Below are positions 38,601-50,600 of a DNA stretch of 64,000 bases, piece after piece (the stretch's first letter is position 1; each line of letters begins with the position of its first letter). Below the pieces are notes generated by a model. That model did not search any database. It was not told the origin of the DNA and worked only from the letters and a program-made list of their open reading frames with translations. The translations under genes and the position numbers were made by a program. Source of the DNA: Antedon mediterranea (Eukaryota > Echinodermata > Crinoidea > Comatulida > Antedonidae); assembly GCF_964355755.1 (NCBI RefSeq), contig NC_092670.1, positions 18,413,201-18,477,200 of the forward strand, read 5' to 3'.

Positions 38601-41600
38601 AATGAAATTTGTTTTTGAAGTATTAATCAATAATTTATTAGAAGAGAACCAATTTTCAATCTTATTTAATTCTAAATTAAAGGTATTTACTAATAAATCA
38701 ATATTTTTGTTTGAATAAAATAAAGTTGTATCATCGGCAAAGGAAACAATATTCAGTGTATCACTAACAAAGGTTATGTCATTTACGTAAATAAGAAATA
38801 ATAAGGGTCCAAGGACCGACCCCTGTGGTACACCACATGGAACGTTCTTTGCCGATGATTTACAGTTACCAATCTGATACAGTGTAGCATAGGTGAAATT
38901 ACGGGACTCATATCGTGTTCTAATTTTTTGGTATGATGGAATTTTCAAAATAAACTCGAAGATGACAATTTCGAAAGATAATGAATTGAGCAAATAAATA
39001 TAAGGATTGGAAGAAAATTTGACACGTAGAAGCGCAATGCGCGGTCTTTGAAATTTGTATAACTTTGAATAAAGAAATTTAAAAACTACTTTTTAACTTC
39101 AACTGGCCATATGATAACATCACAACATCCGATAGGCTTAATTTTAATATGAATTCATATCTAAATTTCATCAGATTTCATAATAAGTTATAATCTTCAA
39201 GGTCACCTTTAATTCTGAAGAGCTATAAGATATTCAAATGTATGGTGTAGCTGAAATTACACGACCTAGGTTATTCAAGTTTTTACGCGTGATGACGTCA
39301 TCAAAATAAAAATGTTGACAACTCATTAGAAGAATAATTAATTGAGCAAGCACATACTAAAAGTTGTGCGAAAATCGGGCTCAAATAACGGAGATGCGCT
39401 CTATTGAATGTGATAACCCACACAAAAAGATAAAAATTCCTAATTTTTTAATTCAAGTGGCCATTTGATGACGTCATACCATTTTGTACGTCTAATGTGT
39501 ATATGCATTTGTATCTACAACTTATTGGCTTCCATAATAAGTTAAAAAAATTGGGGGTCATCTGCCATTCTGAAGAGTTATATTCATTTTAAAAAGTCCT
39601 TATTTTTTACCATTTTTAGCACTTTTGTACAATTAGTGTGCGCATTTTGTCATTTTTAACGTGCTCGTATAGCGTTATTTTAAGTCGGAATGGACTCAAA
39701 ATTGGTGAATGTATTAAGGATTGTGAGTAGAATGTGATTTATACATCAAATTTTATTTTTTACGCATTTTAAGAATCGTGCGCACAAAAACGCATTTTTG
39801 CGCAGTAATTTTTTGAAACGCGCAAATGGCCTAATTCATGCTCTAAATTGATCAAAACCTAATTTTGCGCGTTTTAAATTTTTAACGCGCGATTTCACGT
39901 GCATGACCTTGAAACGCGCAACTTTTTATTTGCTAATATTTTTACCCTTGACCTGAAGTTTACCTGTAGTGAATTTCATTAATATGTTATAATGAATTAT
40001 GGAGATATGATTGATAATGTGATTTCACAAAATGGCGTATAAATGACGTCACGGATGAGTGATCACGCTGGAAAGCTCATTAGGATTAAGTTATATTATT
40101 TGAAAGATATTCTGAAATTTTGGTAATCATTGACATTAAACTTTTTGAGATAATTGTTACACAAAATAGTGTACAGAAACAATAAAAAGAAAAATAAAGA
40201 TTTGATACAATAACAATAGGTGATCATTTTATTCTAAATGATCACCTAATAAAATTACTCTAATCCTATTACCATGTTTGGAAATTGAAAATAAACTTAA
40301 GCTAAGCTAGACAAACAAAGTAAATATTATACACATAACCACATAGTTTCTCATTAAAATAAAAAAGTTTCATTATTTTTTGTTTTTGATTTAAAGAAAT
40401 ATATACTATTATGATAAAATGTATACAGTATGTTTAAAATAATAAGAAAGAATTATACCTAGTGATTCATAAACAGTTAAATTATTATTATTATTATTAT
40501 TAAATATAAATTAATCTGCATAAAAACAACAAATTCACGTTTTATTATTTTAAATGGTTATAATATTTTCCATAATTAAAGTAAATTCACAAACTTCTTT
40601 AATATAATTATGTGACAAGTAATAATTAATTAATATTGATAACTAAGTATCTGTGAAAAGGAAATACTCAATTATTAAGTTGTACTTGTTGTTTCTATAT
40701 TAAACAAAATTGATGATGAAAATATAAAGTCATTAGCCAATCACATACTGTATTAAATAACTGTCGGTTATTTTTAGCCTGATTATTGTTATATATTGTA
40801 TTCTGTGCACCAATAAATATAAAGCAATTATGTTATTATTGTTTTAAATATATTGTATTCTGTTCATTTTGTATTCTATAAAGCAATATTATATTGAATT
40901 TTTATGGCGCATTTTAAATGTTTTATTATTAAAAATATAGACCCTAACAGACTGTAGGGTAATAAATATGTATAACAATCTTTTTCAAAGCAACTAAACA
41001 ACAATAATGTACTGTATCCGTTTAAGGGGTTTTTTACAAACGTGTTTTGCAAGCCAAGCGCATTGATGATTCTTATGACTCATAAGTCTGATGTTGTGTT
41101 TTCTTTGTTCAATTCCTGTAATTGTGTAACAGATATCAAATCTTTGATTTTGTACGACGTATTGTATGTCCTTTGTGATAGTTAACAAGACAGGTTTAGC
41201 TAGATCTTTCAATTCAGGTATAACTTTAACTGACATAAACAAATGGTTGAGAACTTTGAGTTACCTTGTGAAATGTGAGTGTCATATAATTTGCGCCTTT
41301 TCAAAGAATTTGAAAGGATACTCCATGCTAATACATACAAGCAATAGAGAAAATATACAATAAATCTGCTTAAAAAGTTTGATAGGAAGATAGGATTGTA
41401 TTGTATTGATTGTCTGTGCAATAAATAAAACAATACAGTTACAACAGGCCTGTGTCAATAGGAGGAAGTACAGTGAGTACAACTGTATTCTATTATTTTG
41501 TCCCAAAGTAAAGAATATATTACCTAAATGGGGAGACATTATCGATCGGTATCAGGCCAGTTTTGCTGAAACCCAGTTTGCCTAATCCCAGTTTGCCGAA

Positions 41601-44600
41601 TCGCTATGTAAATCAGATTTGCCTCTAATTAGAGTAAATTGCACAACAATTTTCTTATCTTCAGTGTACTGTATATTCAGATAATATCAATTTGAAAGTG
41701 GTTTTAAATTGGAGGAATCTTAATTTTAGAATAGAAACGCTGATCCACAACAAAAAATGGAGATACATTGTACAGGCCTATAGTGTACTGTACAGTTAGC
41801 CAATTAGCAGTTAAATTAAGCGATTAATTACCAGCATACCACATAGCTCAGTCTATTAATGCATCGCTAGGTATGTTTAAAGTCTTAAGTTGGAGACCCA
41901 GTGGCGCCAATTCAGATTAATTAGTTAATTTTTGTTAGAATTGATTTTAAAAACTGACAGTTTAAATAGTTATTATCCATAATAACTAAATTAATATCAC
42001 AAACGATTTCATAACATATATAAAATATGGTGCAAATTTAGAAATTATAAAGCAAGGGGTGCAAAGATACAGTAAAAATAATGATGTAATCAATGTTTTT
42101 AATTTGGCCTCCACTTGACTCTGATTCATAATATCCTCTCTTTGAAAATACCTGGTTCCACGTCAAAACATACGTATATTGCGTATTAATAGCAAATACA
42201 GGGCTTGGCGGATACTACCAATAACAGGCTGGCTCTCAACAAACCAGAAACTACTGTATTCAAAATCAAGACATTTTTGGAATGCTAAAAAAAGTCTCAA
42301 ATAAATTCTTTCAATTAATTCAATCCTTTCTTCATTAAAAACACATTTAGAATAACAGAATTTTTGGAAAATAATATAAGGTACTGTGAGAGATATATAT
42401 TTTAATACCTATAAAATACTGTACATTTATTACTAATGATTTGCGACTAATGCCAATGACTTGTAATGGCAAGGACCTTTCACATTAACTCATTTAATAG
42501 GTGAATAATCTTATAGGCTAGAGACCGAGAAAAATGTTTTCGTTGTATAAAAGTTATTACATGGTCAGTATTAAGTTACTTTCTTAATTATTATTTTAAT
42601 TGATATTCATAAACTTGATCCTCTCTGAATGAAAGCTGATAGTTTGCTGGATTTCTAGGCATCCATTGTTCTTCCATCTCTCGTTCAGCTGGCAACATCT
42701 CTATTGTGCTTTATTTCAACCTCATTGCTTTCTATTAACACTAGTTGCGGCCTACCCATTGTTTAAGATGTTTACTTTATGCTAGACGTGCGTTTGTTTT
42801 CAATGAGCGCTTGAAGTTAAGCTTTCGGAATCTTGCCGTTTTGGCCGCAAGATAAGTTATTGTTTTGTCATTTGTTAGGCTTAACCTCATTAATTTAATA
42901 AATTACTGGAATATACAATTGAAATATGTTTCTTTCATTCTTTTTTTTATGAAATTATTTCTAAATATAGTAGTATAAATTGATAGGTTAAATCCGTCTT
43001 CCACAGTTTGTTCAAATGTATTAAACGTTGAAATTTATACAATCCCAGTAATAATAATAGAATAACAATAAAAGGAGAGAGCTACACATAAAGAATACAC
43101 TCATTAACAGTTTAAGAGTGCTTGTCACCAAAAATCAGACATATTCGTAATTTAGTGGCAAGGGTCAAAATTTCGAATTGGCTCATATTTTGCACATTGG
43201 TAGACCTTGATGTAAGGAAACCTGATGTGTAGTTTGTTTGGTAAAATATCGCTTAGTTTTCGAGAAAATCGAAAAATAACAATTTTCGGCCAATTTTGTT
43301 AATTTTTGGTGTATAATTTACATTAAGTTTAACAGCCTCTGGAAGCCAAACGTAGCTACCTAACGTTTTAATATTTTACACTTAGGTTAACTAGCATCTT
43401 GAAAATATTTTAGTGAAGTTTCAAAAAATTTGATGAAATTCTAAGATTTTTAATAATTAATTACAAATTAGCATATATAAAACTCATAAAAACTAGGGTA
43501 AAAACAAACGCATTTTTTTTCATGTGCGACGAATTTTTTTTTAATAAAAAAATCATCAATCTAAAGTTTAGATACTAATATTTATGAATCAAGTAAAAAA
43601 AATTTGGGGAAACTATTTTGCGCTCCGCGCCAGAGCCACAAAGTTGTAAGAAATTCAAAGATTTTATCTGTCGGCAAGATCAATCAGATGTACCTATTGT
43701 TTTCTATTTACAGATTTAAGGTAAATTTTACTAAGAGAAACAAACTTTAAAGGTAAACTGAAAGGTCCTGAATAATTTGGAATCACGTTTTCATATAAAC
43801 ACAAACTAAAAATATATTTCTAGTAAAATTTAAACGACTAACCCATGATGAAATTAAGCATTTACTATCTGAGCTCAACATTATAACTCGCTTAGCTTCA
43901 TCAAGCCTGTTATGTTTTCCACAAGGTGAATTTATTCGCGCGAATTGAACATTTTTTGCACTATACGCGCGCATGCGCAGTTTATTTTATCAACAAAGTG
44001 TTCCATTGGGCGTGCGCGTATACGCGAAAATGTTTGATTTGCGCGAATAATTTTGCCTAGTGGAAAACAGGCTTTACAACATAATGTTCTTATCTTCTCA
44101 TATAGGGAGTTTTCGCACGAGCACGTTAACGCTATTTTCCAAGCTCCGCCCACTTTGTAAACAACTTGATCTGTGCGTGCGCAAGCATTACGAAAAACTT
44201 TAGTTACGTGCGTCGATAACCTTATTTCTGAAAAATAGCGTCAATGAAAAACGTTAACCAAAACATGATTAAACATGCCTGGCTAGGCTTAGTCTCTAAA
44301 CCCAAGGTATTCCATGATTTATTTTAATACCTGTTGCGTATGTTGCATGCGCTACACATGTGTTGCGTTCTACACTTCCCGTCGAAGCGCAAAATCAAAA
44401 CGAGCACGTACGTTAACGCAAATGTTCGCTGAACTCTGTTGTTATGCAAATGAGTAGAATGGTGACAACCGTTAACGTTCATGTGCTCGTGCGAAATTTT
44501 CTAATAATTTGTAGCCTAAACAATAAATTATTGTTTTACCATTGTTACACCCCTTCGCTTTATTACAAATTTACAGAACGCGACTTAAAATACTAACAAT

Positions 44601-47600
44601 TTAGATAACAGAATCGTCCCACATATTAAATTGTTATTTTAAAGAATTCTCACAGACACAGTTCTACCTTCGTTGCTACCTTAATCAATCGAGCAACTGC
44701 ACGTGGAAACCAGCTTTCCCAACAAATCATCAATGTATGGCTTCTTGCGCTTTATGGTTATATCTGTGGTATCAAGTTCAAGAGAAGTACACATTTCTTG
44801 CAACATTGACAAAGAGAATCTGGAGAGTTTTTCTTGAGCTTTCAGTTCACTTATATTATGCCTTTCAAACATTATTGGATGCTGCAAGCCTATTGTGTCC
44901 AGTACGGTTTGCGACAAAAGTTGAATTTCTCTTTCTTTTTCCGTTTTTGAATCGTCTCCATTTTCTTCGACTTCGTCACCATCTTCATTACTATCGTAAT
45001 CATCATCTTCGTCATCATCATCATGAACGGCTGCATCTGTCCTCCTTTTTTTAGCTAAGCGTGAGAAAAAACTTGCAATCTGCTGTGCTGTTAAAAATTC
45101 ACTCTTGCTAAATAGATGTGAACCATCGCTGTGCCTGGCCGATCTCATCTCTCGTGAGACATCACATGGATCAGCTTTCTGTCCTGTCTGCTCTCCAGCG
45201 TCAAAAACATCAATAAGGTAGGTTTTCTGTGGAACAGAAAATCGGGTTTTTTTTGCAGAGGACTTTAGCGCCCAGCCCATTTGCAGGTCGGGGCCAATGT
45301 CAAACCGTGGCAAATCGTTGGTTCTGGATTTTTAGAAGTACCCTCTTCTAGTTGTGTTGCGTATCATTTCATTGCCCTGTCATATAGTGTTTCAAGTTCT
45401 AGTGCGTTCTTGTGATTTTCATAATCTAAGTGTTTCTCTAGGGAAGAGTACATCGAAGGCTTTTCCACCATTGGCAGAGATATAATCAAGGCCCTGTAAG
45501 GATTTGCGTACAGAAGCAGAACAAACGCTGAGAACTCTACGCAATGTACTGCGGCTCATAGGTTGAAAATTCTTCTCTTGACAGTAACTCTCGTATTGAA
45601 GAATACATTGTTCTGGGATAAGATTACGCACAACATTTGGGATTTTTATAACTCTGTCTGTAGAAAGTTTCTCCAAATGGCAAGTCTTGTATAACTTGAG
45701 AACTTGTTATAAAGGTAACAAAGTGGTCAATTTTCCCTGGCTGTACGCATACTCTAGTGTTCTTTAGAGGTTGAATTACAGAACCTCTACCATGTAACAA
45801 TAAATGGTGTTTGGCCACGTTAAAACGGTATCTAGTCAAGTTAGGTATCCATTTCTGCAGTTCCTTGAAGGTAACCTTAACAACCATGATCGATAAAATC
45901 TGACGTCTTGTACTCCAGTGGTTAGTATGAAGATAGCATTCTGATAGAGCATCTAATAGAGAAGAATCGGTTCTTTCGTCAGCTTCTGTGGTTTTATCAC
46001 TTGATAAGCCTTCAAGTAGAGTAGTCGACTGACCAGGTGCGATTTCTTCCAGGCACATAGAGACAACTTGACGAGCCTTGCGCATGTGGAAACGTTTAGT
46101 ACGGTCTGAAACTTGCTCCAGCGGTGCAGATAAAGGATATCTAATTGGACTGACGTCCCTTGAATTGAGAAATGCATTTAATTTTTCTCTTGGTGTAGAT
46201 TGAATAGATTCATCTTCTGAGGTAGTTGAAGCAAAAGTTGGATCACAAAATTGATATAGGAAGGCTCATTTGAGTATCCATAACATCACACGCCGGTGCT
46301 TGACAAGTTGGAGTGGCTAATGGCATGTAGAACTCATCCTTATTACTTTCCTGAAAATAAGAATAATATTAATATTGGTAAAAAATTACTACTGACTTTG
46401 ATTCAATTATTGACGCACTGATTCGTGATATATATAAAATGATGATGACAATGGCAGGGAATGCAGAAAATATTCCTCCTACCACCAACATACGAAATAA
46501 AATAAACAAAGTAACATGAAACACATTATTTACTTAATCTTTCCGCCAATAAATGCGTATTCATAAATGTCATACTGTACGGTATTTTTTAACTTACAGT
46601 TGTTAGTGCGCTCATCTGATCGACGAGACTAGGGTTATTTGTTTCAGTGTTCGAGGTTACAGGTAACAATGACTTCAGCATCTTACGGCAAGTTGAACCT
46701 GATAAAAAGCGTAAAAACATTTACTTACAGGTTTTTTGTTTTTTAACAGTTTAAATTACATTAAATATATAAAAATATAAAAATTAAATTATATTTACCT
46801 GAACCAACTTGCAGGAAAGTTCCTGTTTTCTTTAATATTAGTTGCGAATCTTCTTTGCTAATACCCCTATCGCACTTGGGTCCCTTTCCCTTGCTTTGGA
46901 TGTGATTAGAGAGATCAGGCGGCACTCTACATCTGTTGTTATTTCCTCGAGACCAACCTAAGCCAAGTTCCGATCGATGCAAGGGACAAACAGTCCAACT
47001 ATGTATATCAGCGGGCAAGATAAACATTGCTGCTCGACTAAGAATTAGGTCTACCTCACTATCGATGCCCGTAAACCTAAACATGGATCTGTGTGCAGCG
47101 ATTTCCTTCTGGCATGCTTGTAAAGGTAGAACTTCAGTGCTCTGTTTGCGGTCTTTTCTATCGAATCCACAAGCTCCGCCAACAACCGATTTAAAAGAAC
47201 ATGAAATCTCCATCTTGTTTGAACTTAAAGCCATCAGACAATAATTATATATAAATATTATTTTCAACACGTCTTTACATTGTAAGACATAAACTAAAAT
47301 GGATAACAAATCAGTTCCGTTGTCAACGCCAATGAAGATATAGTTGTATATCGAATATATGCAGTGTTTTGTCTACTGTGGTTAATGTTTTGAAACATTC
47401 TCGTTGAATAAGTTCGACCAGGTTCGACAAACAGGAAAACGATAACAAGTTAAAACAAATGTGTTTTTCACTTTTATCCTATATAAACTATGAGAGGATG
47501 GAATAATTTATAATAATATGGTTTGACAAAGCATAAGCGAGTGATTTTTAGTTAATTGCTTAATTTCGTATATTGGTTAGTAATTGAAATTTTACCAGAA

Positions 47601-50600
47601 ACGTATATTTAGTTTGTGATTAAATTGCAACTTAACTCAAAATTATTCCAGGAACTTTCAGTTTATCTTTCAAGTTTGTTTCGCGTAATAAAAGTTTTGC
47701 TCAAAGCGACTTAGATTGCTAAATAGATAACAATAGGTACATCTGATTGATCATGCCGACAGATAAAATCTTTGAATTTCTTACAACTTTGCTGCTCTGG
47801 CGTGGAGCGCAAAATAGTTTCCCCAAATTTTTTTTACTTGATTCATAAATATTAATATCTAAACTTTAGATTGATGATTTTTTTATTTAAAAAAAATTCG
47901 TCGCACATGAAAAAAAACGCGTTTGTTTTTAACCTACTTTTTAAGAGTTTTATATATGCTAATTACTAATTAATTAGTAACAATCTTGAAATTTCATCAA
48001 ATTTTTGGAAACTTTACTAAATTATTGTCAAGATGCTAGTTAACATAAGTGTAAAATATTAAAACGCTAGGTAGCTACGTTTGGCTTCCAGAGGCTGTTA
48101 AACTTAATGTAAATTATACACCAAAAATTAACAAAATTGGCCGAAAATTGTTATTTTTCGATTTTCACGAAAACTAAGCGATATTTTACCAAACAAACTA
48201 CACATCAGGTTTACTTACATCAAGGTCTACCAATGTGCAAAATATGAGCCAATTCGAAATTTTGACCCTTGCCACCTAATGTTTGATTTTTAGTGACTGG
48301 CTCTCTTAACTATTTGATATAAATTTACATACAGTATTTAAATAGTATAGTATTTATTAGGATGGTTCAATATTTAATTCAAAATATTTGTTATATACTG
48401 TACAGGGCCTTTAAAAGAATATAATGGTGATCTTAAAAATAAAGAGTACATCAACATTTTATACCAATATCTAATACAATTTATACTTAATAATAATTCT
48501 AATTATTACTAACAAAATACTGTATAATACTGTAGGAAGTAATTATACCTAAGTATATAAATATTCCTGTACTTTATATTAATTAAGTAGCTTCCTAACT
48601 TATGATATTAATATTTTAAATATGTTCAATATTCAAAGTTCAAAGTCTAATAACTGAAATTAAATAATACAAATAAATTAATAAACTGATGAAGGGTCAA
48701 CATTATTACTGCAGTAACTACTGTACATTTATTTTACTGGATTTTAGTTTGTAATGTATACAGCTAGTCACTGCAATAAACAGTATGTATGATTACTCAT
48801 CAAAAAGCTTGCTAAATAATTGTATAAAGCAGGTTTTAGAAAGTAAACACAATTATGTACTGCAGTAAACTGCAGTAGAATAGGATCCCTTTAGTAGGAC
48901 TGTTGATATAAACATTTTAGAATCTCCATGGTATGGGAATTAAACAAAGTAGTAAAACGTACTTGCTACTTAGATTCACCTTCTACGGTTTACTGAGATA
49001 GATTGCAAATTGTAGTTGATGCAATAATCGTGTGTTTGTGCACAACGCAAATTTCCAAAATGAGAATCTATAAAATTTATTGATTTAAGTTCCGACAATA
49101 GTTAGTACCATTTCATTTGAACGTTTGATAAACATGCAATTGTTTATTTAAGTGAACACGGAGAGTATTCAAACACTGTATGTACTTTAATTGCTGGTAG
49201 TAGCTTATTTTAAAATATACAACTGCGCAATAATCCTGGGGGATTAGAGGGGGAACACTTTTGTTTGTTTAATGATAGTTTTACACAAATCTAGATCCCC
49301 ACAGTACTGTATATAAATAAATGTATTATTGCAAGTTTTAATAATAACAGTCATCTTCCAAAAATATTCTGACCGGATACATAATACCATGCTATATATA
49401 ATTCCCACCCATATTAAATCCTTGTAAATTTAAACAAAAGACTTCTTAATCCGAATATAATTCCATCCCTGGTGGGCCTACTATACTTGATCTTAAACTT
49501 AGTATCAGTAATAAAAATTTAAAGGCAGCAAAATTTGAAGAGATATTGAAAGAGTGTTATAAAGACAATTATATTATTAGGATCAAATTTAATGATATGA
49601 CTATAATATTTTCATAATAAAGACAATCTGTAGGATTCAATTTATCTTTTTAGGCTCTAGAAAAATTATTATAAAGTAGTTGCAAAGAAAATATTATAAA
49701 GAGGTAGTAGTACATGGGTCACATCATAACACCCTGTCCCCTTAAAAATGTTTTGTCCCCGAAAAACATGAAAAATGAAGATTAATTAAATCAGACTTTG
49801 AATAGGTTATTTTGTAGTTTTGATTTAAGTCAATCACATCTGTAGAAAAAACAAAACAAAATGTTTGACTTATAAATAAAAAAATGAATAGTTAAATTCA
49901 ACAAAAGTTTTTTTTTAAATTACAGGTTACAAGTAAATCCTTTTTTTTTCAATCCAGTTTTTGGTCAAATTTGGATAACTATTATGTGACATTATAATGG
50001 CGTACCAAGAAAAAAAATTGTAACAAATATTTTTTTGAGGGTGAACAATACATCTTTAATAACAAATGTTAAAAATACAAAGTGTATTAGTTTGTGTATT
50101 GTTACCATGGGGACACTTTGTGCCTTCCCTGGAACCTGTTTATGCTAATTTATGCAACAAATTGTTTTCATGATAGTCTTTGTTGTCGACACCCACCACT
50201 AGCTAATTAACTGTAAACGTTGAAGTCTGTTATTAGTACACAAGATATTATTATCTAGAGCTCCATAACAATTAACCATTCCATTAGGTGATGCCAAATT
50301 GATCGGTTGAGTGAGCTCTAGCCTAGATGCTTAGCAATACTAGTATTTGTAGGTACTCAAGTATTAAACATTGATTGCGCAAATGATCAATGGGATAACG
50401 TTTTGGTCTACGTGCTTAGCAATACCAGCATTTTTAGATAGGCCTACTCAGCTATTAGACAAACATTGCCAACTTAAAAGTTGGCAATGTTTGTCGATTT
50501 AAAAATTGAAGTGCATGTAATATGGTAAACTATTAGCCGTTTTGCAACACATTAAGTAACACTTTAATTAACTTCATTTTAATTTTAAATTTCAAATTTT

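Larger units (their letters stand above)
37444..40250. other. Unclassified composite repeat block bounded by ATAGGTGATCATTTT
   Basis: The sequence ATAGGTGATCATTTT occurs at 37466-37480 and again at 40216-40230, where it is immediately followed by its reverse complement (AAATGATCACCTA, 40237-40249). The left edge also has a perfect palindrome, AATTCGTCActtTGACGAATT, at 37444-37464. Between them lie a LINE fragment and a noncoding region rich in GCGC and TGACGTCA. The matching ends suggest one inserted unit, but no known element type fits. Confidence 0.35.
40251..43115. other. Intron of gene E, AT-rich, no gene seen
   Basis: Contains TTA/TTG low-complexity runs, a short tandem repeat at 41558-41612 and a tRNA-like relic at 41833-41910. 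The open frames between 40994 and 41539 overlap on both strands and show no recognisable protein. Confidence 0.5.
43116..48305 (-). mobile_element. 5.19-kb DNA transposon with ~0.59-kb TIRs and TTAA target duplication
   Basis: The ends are long inverted repeats: about 43116-43708 and 47721-48305. Outermost bases read GAGTGCTTGTCACCAAAAAT on the left and, complemented, GAGAGCCAGTCACTAAAAAT on the right. A TTAA lies directly outside each end (43112-43115 and 48306-48309), the target duplication of piggyBac and Kolobok superfamilies. Arms differ by scattered substitutions and small gaps, so the insertion is not recent. Inside is a decayed multi-exon minus-strand gene and two MITEs. The whole lies in the intron of gene E. 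Kolobok is the better guess than piggyBac given the GAG terminus and unfamiliar protein, but the superfamily is not established. Confidence 0.85.

Noticed and set aside
50458-50495. Candidate microRNA precursor
   Set aside because: The stem is only 18 bp and the loop two bases; geometry does not fit Drosha/Dicer substrates.
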